From NCBI GenBank assembly GCA_004173475.1, contig SEBU01000002.1, forward strand, positions 124,001 to 188,000: a stretch of DNA of 64,000 bases. The letters are read 5' to 3'. The stretch's first letter is position 1; every line of letters begins with the position of its first letter. This document shows positions 1-9,389 of this stretch, one piece after another. Source of the DNA: Gammaproteobacteria bacterium. Its GTDB lineage: Bacteria > Pseudomonadota > Gammaproteobacteria > Pseudomonadales > Cellvibrionaceae. Below the pieces are notes generated by a model. That model was not told the DNA's origin, made no database searches, and saw nothing but the letters and a program-made list of their open reading frames with translations. Position numbers and translations under genes: made by a program.

Positions 1-580
1 TGATTTTAAAAGAATTTATCTGCTTTTTAAGAGATTGCTTTAAGTCGTGAAACCTGGGGGTTTGATCAGCAGATTTACAAAGTGCCGCGATTTTCAAAAA
101 GTTATAAGCAGGCGAAAGCGTATTGTTTGTTACTAACCACGCCTTCTTTTCCTGGTGATCCTGCACGATCGCCCAAGGATAAATTCCGATATTCATATCC
201 GGAAGGCGAATATCTTGGAGCGCTAGCTCTGGGAGCTTTTCCAATCGCCTACCGAGGTCGTAGCCAAAGTAACCAAGGATTCCACCGCAAAAGGGAATCT
301 CCTTTATGGGACTTTGGGTGATCGGCAGATGGCTGCTCAACAGCGTGAAAGGATTTTGAGTTGATGACTCGCTGATTCCATTTTTTTCAATGTGAGTTAA
401 GTCGCCGTAAGTACTCAGGGTTACGTCAGGTGCTGCGCTGAGAATATCGAACCGTCCGTATGTACTCGCCGGACGCCCTGAATCCAACCAAACAGGCATT
501 GGAAGATGACGTATCAGGGCGAACCAATCTGCTGAATCTTGTGTGTAGACGAGGGGTTGTAAAGCAACAGAAGAGCTCAT
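1..580 (-). CDS. pabB: Aminodeoxychorismate synthase component I, N-terminal part (partial, leaves left edge)
   Basis: A reading frame without stops runs from an ATG at 580 down to base 1, giving about 193 residues. It has the N-terminal features of PabB/TrpE-type chorismate-using enzymes: an early PMPVWLDSG segment, GRFDILSAAP (the usual R-(F/Y)-D-(I/L)-x-A-x-P motif), and GGILGYFGYDLGRRLE. PabB makes 4-amino-4-deoxychorismate for folate synthesis in the cytoplasm together with PabA. An AAGGTG stretch just upstream of the ATG can serve as ribosome binding site. The catalytic chorismate-binding half lies outside the window, so PabB rather than TrpE is inferred from the N-terminal motifs. The neighbour to the right is transcribed divergently. 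Confidence 0.8.
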   Translation of the reverse strand, partial: MSSSVALQPLVYTQDSADWFALIRHLPMPVWLDSGRPASTYGRFDILSAAPDVTLSTYGDLTHIEKNGISESSTQNPFTLLSSHLPITQSPIKEIPFCGGILGYFGYDLGRRLEKLPELALQDIRLPDMNIGIYPWAIVQDHQEKKAWLVTNNTLSPAYNFLKIAALCKSADQTPRFHDLKQSLKKQINSFKI

Positions 581-752
581 TGACGCGGCACCTTAAAATC
601 GAAGCCGTATTTTAACGTAAAGCTGCAATAGCGTTTAGCTAATTCGGACGATTACTAAAAAGTCTCTACAATGAATGTGTCGTTTGCTGTCAGAATAGGT
701 CCGCTGTAAGGGCGGCGTCTGCGCAGCATTTTTGAAACCCGAGGGAATATAT

Positions 753-3623
753 ATGGTGTTGATTGGCGTTAGTGTTTTGATTGGAATTGTTGCGGGCGCG
801 CTTTGGCTTGGACATGCGGGGTGGCTGCTCGGAGCGGTTCTTGGCGCATTGGCAGGTGTGGTAGTTAAACTTTCCAGTCGGATTCGGGTTTTAGAGTCAG
901 CTCTTAAAACGCTCGATGAAGATCAGGCGATTACCCGTCAGCAACTAAAACTTCTCAAAGACGCACGTAAAATTTTTCCTGCAAAAGAAAATGAACTGTC
1001 GGTGCAAGCGAAAGATATATCCCTCGAAGTGTTCAACCAAGCCCCGCCAGTTTCTGCAATCGACTTAAAATCGCAACCCTCGCCAGACAAAAATTCTGCT
1101 GAGCATACATTGCCGGACGAAAAATTAGAGACGCCCGTTTTTCATTCGACGCCCGAAAACAAACCGGTTTCTGCAAGCGCTCCTAAACAACCAACGCTGG
1201 CTAAAGTTGCAGAGCCTCGTGAACCTGATTTGAGCGATAAAATCGCGTTGGCTGTACGCAAATTTTTTACCGAAGGTAATCCAATCGTTCGTATCGGCAT
1301 GGTTGTCATGTTTTTTGGCGTGAGTTTTTTAGTTAAGTACGCGTCTGGTCAGGGCTTATTTCCTATCGAATTTCGTCTTACAGGCATTGTTGTAGGTGCT
1401 ATAGCTTTGCTCGTGTTTGGTTGGAGAACACGTCTTCGTCCAGGTGCGTACGGATTAGTGCTGCAAGGTGGCGGTGTTGCGATCATTTATCTCACGTTAT
1501 TTGCTGCTGCAAAAATTTACGGTTTGATCCCACTCGCCATTGCTTTCGGAATATTGTTTTTGGTTGTGATGCTGGGGGTATTGCTTGCACTTTTACAGAA
1601 TGCACAGGTGCTCGCTTTACTTGCCACTGCGGGAGGGTTTCTTGCACCTATTTTGACGTCCTCAGGAAGTGGTAGCCATGTGGGTTTGTTTTCCTTTTAT
1701 TTAATTCTGAATATTGGAATTTTATCCATTGCTGTTTACAAAGCTTGGCGATTATTAAATTGGGTGGGTTTTATGTTCACCTTTGTGATAACCGCCGCTT
1801 GGGGCGTGCTTAAATATGACCCTTCATTTTATTCAACAACCCAACCCTTTTTAATTGCATTCTTTATTCTTTATTTGGCCGTATCCATCTTGTTCTCGTT
1901 CAAGCAGCCCACCAACTTGAAAGGAATGGTAGATGGGAGCTTGGTGTTCGGTTTGCCCCTGGTTGCATTTGGTTTACAAACTTTATTACTTAAGGATACC
2001 GAGCACGGTTTAGCAATCAGCGCTGTTACGCTAGCAGCCATTTACATTTTAATAGCCGTAGGATTGGCTAAACGATACATGCAAACCCATTGTGTTCTCA
2101 TTGAATCGTTTTTAGCGCTCGGTGTTTCCTTCGCGACGCTCGCCGTCCCCTTGGCTTTGGATGCGAGCTGGACTTCAGTCACCTGGGCACTCGAAGCTAC
2201 CGGCTTAGTATGGATAGGATTGCGTCAAGCTCGGTTGCGTACACGTGTGGTAGGTTATTTACTGCATTGCGCTTCAGTTGTTTCACTGCTAGTAGTTGAA
2301 GGCATCGACACAGGCCCAACACCTATTCTTAGCGGCGATTTTTTAGGGCTCACATTACTTGCACTTTCAAGCATTACAATTGCCTATATGTTGCATTATT
2401 TTGAATCTAGCTTGCGCGAATTTGAAAAGGTAATTACGTTGGTGGCAGTTAGCCTAGGCATTCTGTGGTGGTTTTTAGCCGGGCTTAATGAAATTAGTGT
2501 ACATATTTTGGTTGAATACAACTACGCCGCTTCCGTTGTGTTCGCGACCTTAAGTGCAATCGCTTTGGTTCTGACAAGTAAAAAACTTGATTGGAGTTTG
2601 CTGGGTAAAAATGTGTTCGCACTTCTTCCTTTAATGGGCCTGTTGTCGCTTGTGGCGGTTATCGATAGTAGTGATACGCATCCCTCGCAAGTCTTCAGTT
2701 TAGCCGCAATCATTTTTTTCTTTGTTTTTCATTACCGTTTTTTGTTTAAAAAAGAACGGGATTTTGTACTAACAAGAAATAATTTGCTGGGTTGGTGGCA
2801 TGTCTTCAGTGTCTGGTATTTATTTCTGCTTATATTTTGGGAAACCTTTTGGCAGGAAAATAATCTTCAGCTGAGTGGCACTGCTGACTTAATGATTTGG
2901 TTCGCTGCGATTACCCTTCCTGTAGTGGTATTAATTGCGGTCGGTCATAAAAAATCATGGCCATTTAATCGCTTTGAGCCAGAGTATAAAAACTGGATAC
3001 CTGCGCCTTTATTTATATTGATGGCGCTGTGGTTTGTTTCTGTATGCGATATAACCGTTGTAGAGATGGAGCAATATTTGCCGCTGCTGAATCCGCTCGA
3101 TCTTGCGCAATTTGCAATTGTGCTTATTTTTGCATACGCACTAAAACAACAATTTATGCACGCTGTTCATTTTATTTCCCGCACAATCCGACTGAGCCTA
3201 TTAGGAATTATGCTATTTGTTTGGGTTAATGTAGTAACGCTGCGTGCAATGAGTCACTACTTACAAATTCCTTATTTATTTGACAGCATATGGAATGCTG
3301 AACAAGTTCAAATGGCCTTATCGATTTTATGGTCTGTATGTGCATTATTAATCATGAATTTATCGCGCCGTGTTCAGCGGCGTGAATTATGGATGATCGG
3401 GGCAGGGCTTCTCGGGTTGGTAGTTTTTAAGCTTGCCACCAAAGACATATCCGGCTCAGGAACCCTGGCGAGAATTCTTTCATTCATGGTTGTGGGCGCG
3501 CTCATGTTGCTAATTGGATTTCTATCTCCGATTCCTGCGAAAAAATCTGTATCGCCAGAAATTAAAGATGATGACCTAACGACAACGGACGGGTTAGAAA
3601 CGAAGGAGGCAACGCGTGAATAG
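753..3623 (+). CDS. DUF2339 polytopic membrane protein
   Basis: A very hydrophobic protein of about 956 residues. After two N-terminal membrane segments comes a polar, Pro/Ser/Lys-rich stretch of roughly 110 residues, then more than twenty predicted membrane helices to the C-terminus. This layout, and the GNPIVRIGMVVMFFGVSFLVKYA segment that opens the membrane part, match the DUF2339 family, whose function is unknown. The ATG at 753 was chosen over a TTG 21 bases upstream because GAGGGA sits 6 bases before it. The stop overlaps the GTG start of the DUF3999 gene, so the two are probably translationally coupled. The pair occurs together in many proteobacteria, which suggests one inner-membrane complex, perhaps for the cell envelope. 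Confidence 0.85.
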   Translation: MVLIGVSVLIGIVAGALWLGHAGWLLGAVLGALAGVVVKLSSRIRVLESALKTLDEDQAITRQQLKLLKDARKIFPAKENELSVQAKDISLEVFNQAPPVSAIDLKSQPSPDKNSAEHTLPDEKLETPVFHSTPENKPVSASAPKQPTLAKVAEPREPDLSDKIALAVRKFFTEGNPIVRIGMVVMFFGVSFLVKYASGQGLFPIEFRLTGIVVGAIALLVFGWRTRLRPGAYGLVLQGGGVAIIYLTLFAAAKIYGLIPLAIAFGILFLVVMLGVLLALLQNAQVLALLATAGGFLAPILTSSGSGSHVGLFSFYLILNIGILSIAVYKAWRLLNWVGFMFTFVITAAWGVLKYDPSFYSTTQPFLIAFFILYLAVSILFSFKQPTNLKGMVDGSLVFGLPLVAFGLQTLLLKDTEHGLAISAVTLAAIYILIAVGLAKRYMQTHCVLIESFLALGVSFATLAVPLALDASWTSVTWALEATGLVWIGLRQARLRTRVVGYLLHCASVVSLLVVEGIDTGPTPILSGDFLGLTLLALSSITIAYMLHYFESSLREFEKVITLVAVSLGILWWFLAGLNEISVHILVEYNYAASVVFATLSAIALVLTSKKLDWSLLGKNVFALLPLMGLLSLVAVIDSSDTHPSQVFSLAAIIFFFVFHYRFLFKKERDFVLTRNNLLGWWHVFSVWYLFLLIFWETFWQENNLQLSGTADLMIWFAAITLPVVVLIAVGHKKSWPFNRFEPEYKNWIPAPLFILMALWFVSVCDITVVEMEQYLPLLNPLDLAQFAIVLIFAYALKQQFMHAVHFISRTIRLSLLGIMLFVWVNVVTLRAMSHYLQIPYLFDSIWNAEQVQMALSILWSVCALLIMNLSRRVQRRELWMIGAGLLGLVVFKLATKDISGSGTLARILSFMVVGALMLLIGFLSPIPAKKSVSPEIKDDDLTTTDGLETKEATRE

Positions 3624-5007
3624 ATATGTTTATTTAATAACTGCTTTGTTTTTTACTCTAAGTGCCTATTCAGTCTTAGCGGAAACGGCTGCATTACCGA
3701 TTTATCAATTGAATAATGTACAAGGTACGTTTGTTCAGGTTCCTTTGACTCATGAAATATACCGTTATTCGCGTTATCCGGACTTACGTGATTTAAGAAT
3801 CTTGGACGGCGAACTCAATGCACTGCCTTATCAGTTGGTTTCAGTGTCGCCCAAACTGGAAAAAACAGAACCACAAATAATTATCGATCAGCTGGCATTT
3901 TTTCCCGTTGCGATTGACGCAACCCCGGATACCTTACGCAAATTGCACACAACTCAGACTAAGGTGCGGGATGGCCAAGTTCAAATCGCCACCAGCGATA
4001 GATTACTCGACAATACAATGCCAGAGTTTTATCTGATCGACGTTAGCAAAATCGATCACGCGATTACCGCTCTTGCGGTTGATTGGACAGGTCAAGGCGG
4101 CAATCAATATCTGGAGATTGAATTAGAGGCAACGCATAATCTCAAGGACTGGACATCCCTCGGTCAGGCCACATTGGTTAAGCTTAAGCAACAAGAACAA
4201 CAACTTAAACACGATGAGATAAATGTAGATATTGCCGCAAAAGAGTATGAATTTTTGCGTTTAAAAATAGTGCGTGGGGCGGATCAGCTGAATCTAACCA
4301 GCGTGAGGGCACTTCAAAAAATTCAACTTTCCAGTTTGCAAAAAAGCAACACCGAAATCTGGAATATTCCCGGTCAGCTAGCGAAAGCCCAAACAAGCTT
4401 TGATTCTCGTCGTAGAGCCCAGCCAGTCGCAGCTTGGGAATTTACTCGCGACGATATAACGCCAGCCGAGTCGCTTTCAATTAACTTGGGCTCTAAAATC
4501 TACAGCGATACCGTGAAGATATTTTCTCGAAGCACTGAGAAGCAGGGATGGAAGCTCATGTATCAGGGTATTTGGTTTAACGTACAGGTAGGGGAAAGTT
4601 GGCGCACCAGTGAAGCTATAGGAATACATTCGAACCATGACAAATTCTGGCGCGTCGAACTCAACGAGTCCGCTAAAAATTTTCAGGTTCCTGAGCTGAT
4701 TTTTTCCTGGCAGCCACTACAGCTGCAAATTATCGCAAATAATAAACCACCTTTTTCGGTGGCTATAAGTAACCAAGCCAATCCTAATAATCCATATCTA
4801 TTTAAGCAGATCCTCGGTGATGCATCGCCAAATTGGACATCAGCGAATTTAATAAGACTCAATGTTCAAGCCGACGCATTTGTGAGCGACGAAAAAAAGG
4901 TCAACTGGTGGCAACTGATTTTCTGGGTTACCTTAGTCGCCGCCGTGATTGTATTGTTAATATTTTCGTTAAAGCTATTCAAGCAACTAAAGGTGTCTGA
5001 CCAATAG
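3616..5007 (+). CDS. DUF3999 family exported membrane-anchored protein
   Basis: A 463-residue protein with an N-terminal signal sequence (cleavage likely after SVLAE or nearby). The beta-rich periplasmic part includes a YRYSRYPDLRDLRILD segment and a galactose-binding-like fold around residues 130-220. One C-terminal membrane helix at about 432-455 is followed by a short basic tail. This is the DUF3999 pattern, regularly found next to DUF2339 genes. The GTG start at 3616 has a strong AAGGAGG six bases upstream and overlaps the end of the DUF2339 gene by 8 bases. Function is unknown; it is presumably the periplasmic partner of the polytopic protein. Confidence 0.82.
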   Translation: MNRYVYLITALFFTLSAYSVLAETAALPIYQLNNVQGTFVQVPLTHEIYRYSRYPDLRDLRILDGELNALPYQLVSVSPKLEKTEPQIIIDQLAFFPVAIDATPDTLRKLHTTQTKVRDGQVQIATSDRLLDNTMPEFYLIDVSKIDHAITALAVDWTGQGGNQYLEIELEATHNLKDWTSLGQATLVKLKQQEQQLKHDEINVDIAAKEYEFLRLKIVRGADQLNLTSVRALQKIQLSSLQKSNTEIWNIPGQLAKAQTSFDSRRRAQPVAAWEFTRDDITPAESLSINLGSKIYSDTVKIFSRSTEKQGWKLMYQGIWFNVQVGESWRTSEAIGIHSNHDKFWRVELNESAKNFQVPELIFSWQPLQLQIIANNKPPFSVAISNQANPNNPYLFKQILGDASPNWTSANLIRLNVQADAFVSDEKKVNWWQLIFWVTLVAAVIVLLIFSLKLFKQLKVSDQ

Positions 5008-5152
5008 CGAAATGGTTTCCTAATAAATAGGATCTTATTGCGATTAAAAATTTTCAAAACGATTGTATTCCGTTAGACTCCCCCGTAACGCTAAATTTTG
5101 GCTTGAGACTTGTAATCCCATAAATGCAAGATAATGAAAGTTCGGAGTGGCT

Positions 5153-5668
5153 ATGCCTTTTGTCCCTACAATTCCTGCAGTGATTGATGTCGAAGCGTCT
5201 GGCTTTGGCTCCCGAAGTTATCCCATCGAAATTGGTTTTGCGTTACCCAATGGTCGTCTCGAATGTACATTGATCCGCCCCGAGCCGACCTGGGTTCATT
5301 GGGATGAATCCGCATATGCGATTCACGGTATTAGACGAGAATTGCTGGTCGCTTTCGGAAAGCCCGTCGATCAAGTAGCACTTTGGCTCAATAAACAACT
5401 CACGGGTCTTACAGTTTATTCGGATGCATGGGGACATGATTACGCATGGCTCGCCGTGTTATTTGACGCCGCAAACCTCGCGCCCAGTTTCAAACTCGAT
5501 CATCTCGCCAGCATCATGCCTGAGTGCGAAGCGGATACCTGGAATAGGGTGCACACTGAAATTGAAAAAGAACTTGGCCTGAAGCGCCACCGGGCAAGTA
5601 ACGATGCATTAATGTTGCAGCGAACCTGGGTACGACTGCTAGGCTACGATGAATCCATTACAGCCTAG
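5153..5668 (+). CDS. DEDD-type 3'-5' exonuclease-like protein
   Basis: About 171 residues with the ordered acidic motifs of the RNase T / DnaQ exonuclease superfamily: DVEASG near residue 12 (motif I, D and E), a WGHDYAWL segment near 100 (motif II region), and a final RHRASNDALML near 150 that supplies the histidine and last aspartate. It probably degrades single-stranded nucleic acid in the cytoplasm; the substrate cannot be read from sequence. It is short, with no extra domain. ATG 5153 was chosen because GGAG lies five bases upstream; a GTG six bases earlier would overlap that site. It appears to be a single-gene unit. Confidence 0.75.
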   Translation: MPFVPTIPAVIDVEASGFGSRSYPIEIGFALPNGRLECTLIRPEPTWVHWDESAYAIHGIRRELLVAFGKPVDQVALWLNKQLTGLTVYSDAWGHDYAWLAVLFDAANLAPSFKLDHLASIMPECEADTWNRVHTEIEKELGLKRHRASNDALMLQRTWVRLLGYDESITA

Positions 5669-5781
5669 TTGTATCATTACACCTCTGTCTAAATGAGCAA
5701 ATACTTTTCACGACAATAATAATTCGTACCTCTTCCGGCTCTTAAATCCCCATTATTTTTTCCACCAAGTGTTAAATATTT

Positions 5782-6762
5782 ATGACGGTAAAACATTTTT
5801 TGCATGAGTTGCGTTTGTTGTTGGGTATTGAGCGAAACACCACCAGTCATGGTGAAAAATGGATTTCAGGAATAGGTGGGTTGCTGGGTATTTTGTCGGT
5901 TTATTGGATCACTCGCTGGCAATTTCCTCATGGTTTTATGGAGAACGCAGGTAGCCTGATTATGGTTACTTCAATGGGTGCGTCAGCCGTTTTGCTATTT
6001 GCTGTGCCGCAAGGGGCCTTGTCTCAACCGTGGGCGGTATTCGGCGGCCATATGATTTCTGCGTTTGTCGGTGTGAGTTGTCAAAAACTATTTCCTGATC
6101 AAACCTGGACGCCAGCTCTCGCGGTCGGTTTAGCGATTGGGATAATGCATTACATGCGTTGTATTCATCCGCCGGGTGGCGCTACGTCGCTCGCAGCGGT
6201 GATTGGAGGTTCAGAAGTGCATTTGCTGGGGTATCACTATTTGATCATGCCCATTTTGGTAAATGTATTGGCGATTTTGCTAATGGCAATTTTATTTAAT
6301 GCGATTTTCCATTGGCGTAGATATCCGGCGCACATCAGTAAGCGTTTGCGTGAGTCTAAAAAAACGCAACCAGCTGAGCGACAATTTGATTTAACCCAGG
6401 AAGATTTTTCAGCAGCTATGCAAGAATTAAATTCTTATGTAGATATCACATCTGAAAATCTCACTGAACTATTGGAATTGGCCAAACAGCATGCCGAAAA
6501 AAATATTACTCACCCTTCCGATATCATTCCAGGCCGGTTTTACAGTAACGGTAAGTTAGGAAAATTGTGGAGCGTGCGTCAGGTGCTGGATGGCTCTGAT
6601 GACAATGTGATACCGGAAAAAGATCGCGTTATTTATAAAGTGTTGGCGGGGGACGGTGCTTACCAAACGGGAATTTGTTTACGAAGCGAATTCCGTCAAT
6701 GGGCTCGATTTGAAGTAGCACCGCAAGACAACGGAAGGTGGGTAAAAGTTGAGCCAGAGTAA
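5782..6762 (+). CDS. HPP family integral membrane protein
   Basis: A 326-residue protein. The first 190 residues hold four to five membrane segments with the family signature IHPPGGATSLAA near residue 130 and a preceding TSMGASAVLLF segment, both typical of the HPP family (which contains nitrite transporters of chloroplasts and cyanobacteria). The C-terminal 130 residues are soluble and do not show a clear CBS pair; they contain an LNSYVDITSENL stretch and a charged tail. There is no good Shine-Dalgarno before the ATG at 5782. The role may be small-anion transport, but the substrate is unknown. Confidence 0.78.
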   Translation: MTVKHFLHELRLLLGIERNTTSHGEKWISGIGGLLGILSVYWITRWQFPHGFMENAGSLIMVTSMGASAVLLFAVPQGALSQPWAVFGGHMISAFVGVSCQKLFPDQTWTPALAVGLAIGIMHYMRCIHPPGGATSLAAVIGGSEVHLLGYHYLIMPILVNVLAILLMAILFNAIFHWRRYPAHISKRLRESKKTQPAERQFDLTQEDFSAAMQELNSYVDITSENLTELLELAKQHAEKNITHPSDIIPGRFYSNGKLGKLWSVRQVLDGSDDNVIPEKDRVIYKVLAGDGAYQTGICLRSEFRQWARFEVAPQDNGRWVKVEPE

Positions 6763-6864
6763 AGCGCTGAATTCTCTCCCGCTATTACAAATTACAACAA
6801 TTTGCCACACTGATTCTCGTTAAGATAATCCCCTAATTACTCACGCGATGTAACGGGGATATCC

Positions 6865-7695
6865 ATGTTTTCTAACGCACGTCATTCGAATCAAAAAAAA
6901 ATATTCAAACGCACAATTGTTTTGTCAGGTATTTTCAGTGCGATCCTTACCTTTGCGCAATATGCGTCCGCAACTACAGTGCAATTTCAAACAGTCATGG
7001 GAGATTTTACGGTTAATCTCTATGACAAAACGACACCGAAAACTGTTGAAAATTTTTTAACCTACGTAAAATCAGGCGCCTACACAAATTCGGTTATCCA
7101 CCGCTCAGTTCCAGGTTTCGTTATCCAGGGTGGCGGATATAAGTACGACACCAAATTTCCGCTAATTGATATTCCGCAAAATGCCCAAGTGATAAATGAG
7201 CCGGTTTATTCAAATAGACGTGGCACAATCGCAATGGCGAAACTGGATGGAAAGCCCAATTCAGCCACCAACCAATGGTTTTTCAACCTTTCAGATAACA
7301 GCAAATCTCTCGATATTAATGGCACTGGAAATGGCGGTTACACAGTTTTTGGTGAAGTGACCGGTAACGGTATGGCCATCGTTGATGCTATTGCGGCGCT
7401 GAATACATTTAATATCGATAATGCATCATTAAAGACTTTCCCGCTAAAAAATTACACAGCGGCTGATGGCACCAATAATGTCGCTATTACTGACAAAAAC
7501 TTAGTGCTGATTTTAGGAGTAGTTGTACTCGACGGTTCTCCCGATACAGCGGCAAATTTGACGCCAGTGAAAAATACTTTGATTAAAGAACCTGTTAACA
7601 ATGGTTCGGGGGGTGGAGGTGGTGGCGGGAGCTTTGGATGGTTTAGTCTGCTGGCCCTTCTAGGGTTTGCTCTTTTCAATCGTAGCCGCCGATAA
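6865..7695 (+). CDS. Secreted cyclophilin-type peptidyl-prolyl isomerase with GlyGly-CTERM tail
   Basis: A 276-residue protein. An N-terminal signal sequence (to about residue 32, ending ASA) precedes a cyclophilin domain at about 35-210, with typical segments VENFLTYVKSGAY, HRSVPGFVIQGGG and NQWFFNLSDN. The C-terminus has a run of eight glycines broken once by serine, then SFGWFSLLALLGFALF and RSRR: a glycine run, one membrane helix and a basic end. This is the GlyGly-CTERM sorting signal, which in other gammaproteobacteria is cut by rhombosortase. It therefore probably assists protein folding outside the inner membrane. GGGGAT precedes the ATG at 6865. A strong terminator follows. Confidence 0.88.
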   Translation: MFSNARHSNQKKIFKRTIVLSGIFSAILTFAQYASATTVQFQTVMGDFTVNLYDKTTPKTVENFLTYVKSGAYTNSVIHRSVPGFVIQGGGYKYDTKFPLIDIPQNAQVINEPVYSNRRGTIAMAKLDGKPNSATNQWFFNLSDNSKSLDINGTGNGGYTVFGEVTGNGMAIVDAIAALNTFNIDNASLKTFPLKNYTAADGTNNVAITDKNLVLILGVVVLDGSPDTAANLTPVKNTLIKEPVNNGSGGGGGGGSFGWFSLLALLGFALFNRSRR

Positions 7696-7750
7696 CAAGG
7701 ACTTGCTATACTCGGCGCTGATACTTACCTTCAGTGATTGAAACATAATT

Positions 7751-7785
7751 AAACTGCCTGGCAAGTAATTGTCAGGCAGTTTTTA
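7751..7785 (+). terminator. Rho-independent terminator after the cyclophilin gene
   Basis: A near-perfect 14-bp stem (AAACTGCCTGGCAA paired with TTGTCAGGCAGTTT, one G-U pair) with a GTAA loop is followed by a T-rich stretch. Confidence 0.9.
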
Positions 7786-7801
7786 TTTAGGGGTACTTTT
7801 T

Positions 7802-8167
7802 ATGATTACTTATCTTTATTGGCTCGCAGTCATTTTGGTAGCTGGATTATTAGGCTTGGCGGTTGGTCGTTTTGTAGGCTGGAAATTTGGTTTACTCGCT
7901 GTTGTTATTGCGCTACTAATCGGCTGGCTCGCATTTTATTTTAAATACGAGCAGACCTTCGTTAAAAATTATGGCGGAGTCATGACAATCAAAGTACCTG
8001 AGGGTCAAATGCATTTATCTGCAACCTGGAAAGAAGATCATTTGTGGATTGAGAATTACGATCCCCGAAATAATGTTTGCTATTTCAGCGAATACTCGAA
8101 AGGTCATCTATTGCAAGGGCTTGTCAAAATTGAAAATTGCAATCCGGTTGTACCAGCAAAACCCTGA
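7802..8167 (+). CDS. Small two-helix membrane protein of unknown function
   Basis: A 121-residue protein with two closely spaced membrane helices in the first 45 residues (YLYWLAVILVAGLLGLAVG, then FGLLAVVIALLIGWLAFYF) and a polar C-terminal domain of about 75 residues with two cysteines. I do not recognise a family. ATG 7802 was chosen because AGGGG lies eight bases before it; an upstream TTG would fall inside the preceding terminator hairpin. It lies between two terminators and so is probably a single-gene transcription unit. Confidence 0.65.
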   Translation: MITYLYWLAVILVAGLLGLAVGRFVGWKFGLLAVVIALLIGWLAFYFKYEQTFVKNYGGVMTIKVPEGQMHLSATWKEDHLWIENYDPRNNVCYFSEYSKGHLLQGLVKIENCNPVVPAKP

Positions 8168-8206
8168 TATTTAATACAACCTAAATAAAAAGCCCGTAAT
8201 CACTCA

Positions 8207-8255
8207 GCCATTAAAGCGAAAAAATTAGATTTTTTCGCTTTAATGGCATATTTTT
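8207..8255 (+). terminator. Rho-independent terminator after the small membrane protein gene
   Basis: An 18-bp perfect stem (GCCATTAAAGCGAAAAAA and its complement, bases 8207-8224 and 8230-8247) with a five-base loop, followed by ATATTTTTC. Confidence 0.85.
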
Positions 8256-8327
8256 CTTTAAAAAATGGTAATCGCAGCTACTTTATAAGAGACTAGTATA
8301 AAGTTTTAAGTTATTTGAGGTATGTTA

Positions 8328-9323
8328 ATGAGAAGTACAGTGTTTTTGTTAAAAATGGTTTGCCTCCTCGCATTTGTTACAAGTGCACACCAAACTTGGG
8401 CTGTAACGGTAAAAGGGAATAGTTGCGAAGCGATACAGAAAACCATCGATAAATTACCAGCGATTGGCGGCGAAGTTTTTATTCCGGCCGGGAAATATAC
8501 CTGCGCCACTCCAATTATTCTTGATCGCGATAATTTAATTATTCGGGGTGAGGGCGCTGCAACTCTATTGCGGGTTGCCGATAAGGCAAATGTTCCTGTG
8601 TTCGTGATGGGACAAACGTCGCGAGTTCCCACTGTTATTCGTCGCTACATACAAGTAAAAAACTTGCATATCGATGGCAATCGCGTCAATCAAACTTCTG
8701 AATGTATGGGCGGGCCTTGCAGCGATCAATTTCCGTTGCGTAATAATGGTATCACTATTCGCCGCTGCGAAGATTGTGTTGTCGATAACGTAACTGTGTA
8801 TGGCGCTATATCCGGAGGTTTGGTTACTGAGCTTGGTTGCGAGCGCTTGATGATTCGGGATTACACATCTTACGATAATGAATATGACGGCTTTGCAGGT
8901 TACGAAACTGAAAACAGCACTTTTTCAGGAATTAATTTGTATAACAACAAAGGCGCTGGTATTTCGACAGACATACATTTCGACAACAATAAATTTAGCG
9001 ATGTCACTATTACCAATACTCGCACCGTGGGTATTTTTATGCGTGATTCCTCTAATAATTCGTTTACCAACGTCCATATTCGCAATACTAAACAACACGG
9101 AATTTTTCTTGCGCAAGTTGATGATGATATTTCCAAGCCTGCTGCAGGCAATACCTTTAACAGTATTGTGATTACGGGGTCAGGTGGCTACGGAATATTA
9201 ATTAGTGATGCATCCTGCGTTAACAATTTATTTGTAGCCAGCCAATACATTGATAATGTTAAAGGTTGTTACGGTGAAGCTGCATCCAATCTGATTGAAG
9301 GTGTTGGGGCTATTTGCCGATAA
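8328..9323 (+). CDS. Secreted right-handed beta-helix protein (pectate-lyase-like fold)
   Basis: About 331 residues with a signal peptide (to about 24, ending TWA). The sequence then begins like polysaccharide lyase or GH28-type beta-helix proteins: a stretch on generating a fine-grained IPAGKYTC followed by repeated short units rich in N, D, G and aliphatics (for example NSTFSGINLYNNKGAGIST and NKFSDVTITNTRTVGIFM), as in PbH1/NosD repeats. It probably binds or cleaves a polysaccharide outside the cell; catalytic residues cannot be assigned. There are cysteine pairs in the C-terminal cap. ATG 8328 was preferred over 8322 because GAGG at 8317-8320 is correctly spaced only for the former. Confidence 0.75.
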   Translation: MRSTVFLLKMVCLLAFVTSAHQTWAVTVKGNSCEAIQKTIDKLPAIGGEVFIPAGKYTCATPIILDRDNLIIRGEGAATLLRVADKANVPVFVMGQTSRVPTVIRRYIQVKNLHIDGNRVNQTSECMGGPCSDQFPLRNNGITIRRCEDCVVDNVTVYGAISGGLVTELGCERLMIRDYTSYDNEYDGFAGYETENSTFSGINLYNNKGAGISTDIHFDNNKFSDVTITNTRTVGIFMRDSSNNSFTNVHIRNTKQHGIFLAQVDDDISKPAAGNTFNSIVITGSGGYGILISDASCVNNLFVASQYIDNVKGCYGEAASNLIEGVGAICR

Positions 9324-9344
9324 TCATTTTCGATTTTTAAAAAT

Positions 9345-9377
9345 AAAAAAAGCCGTCATATTTGACGGCTTTTTTTT
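9345..9377. terminator. Bidirectional terminator between convergent genes
   Basis: The stem AGCCGTCA/TGACGGCT (9351-9358 and 9363-9370) is flanked by an A-run on the left and a T-run on the right, so it can end transcription of both the beta-helix gene and the convergent GH15-like gene. Confidence 0.9.
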
Positions 9378-9389
9378 GCGTGAAAATTA

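Noticed and set aside
82-321. 79-codon plus-strand frame at the left end
   Set aside because: It is the reverse complement of the pabB coding sequence and has no family resemblance of its own.
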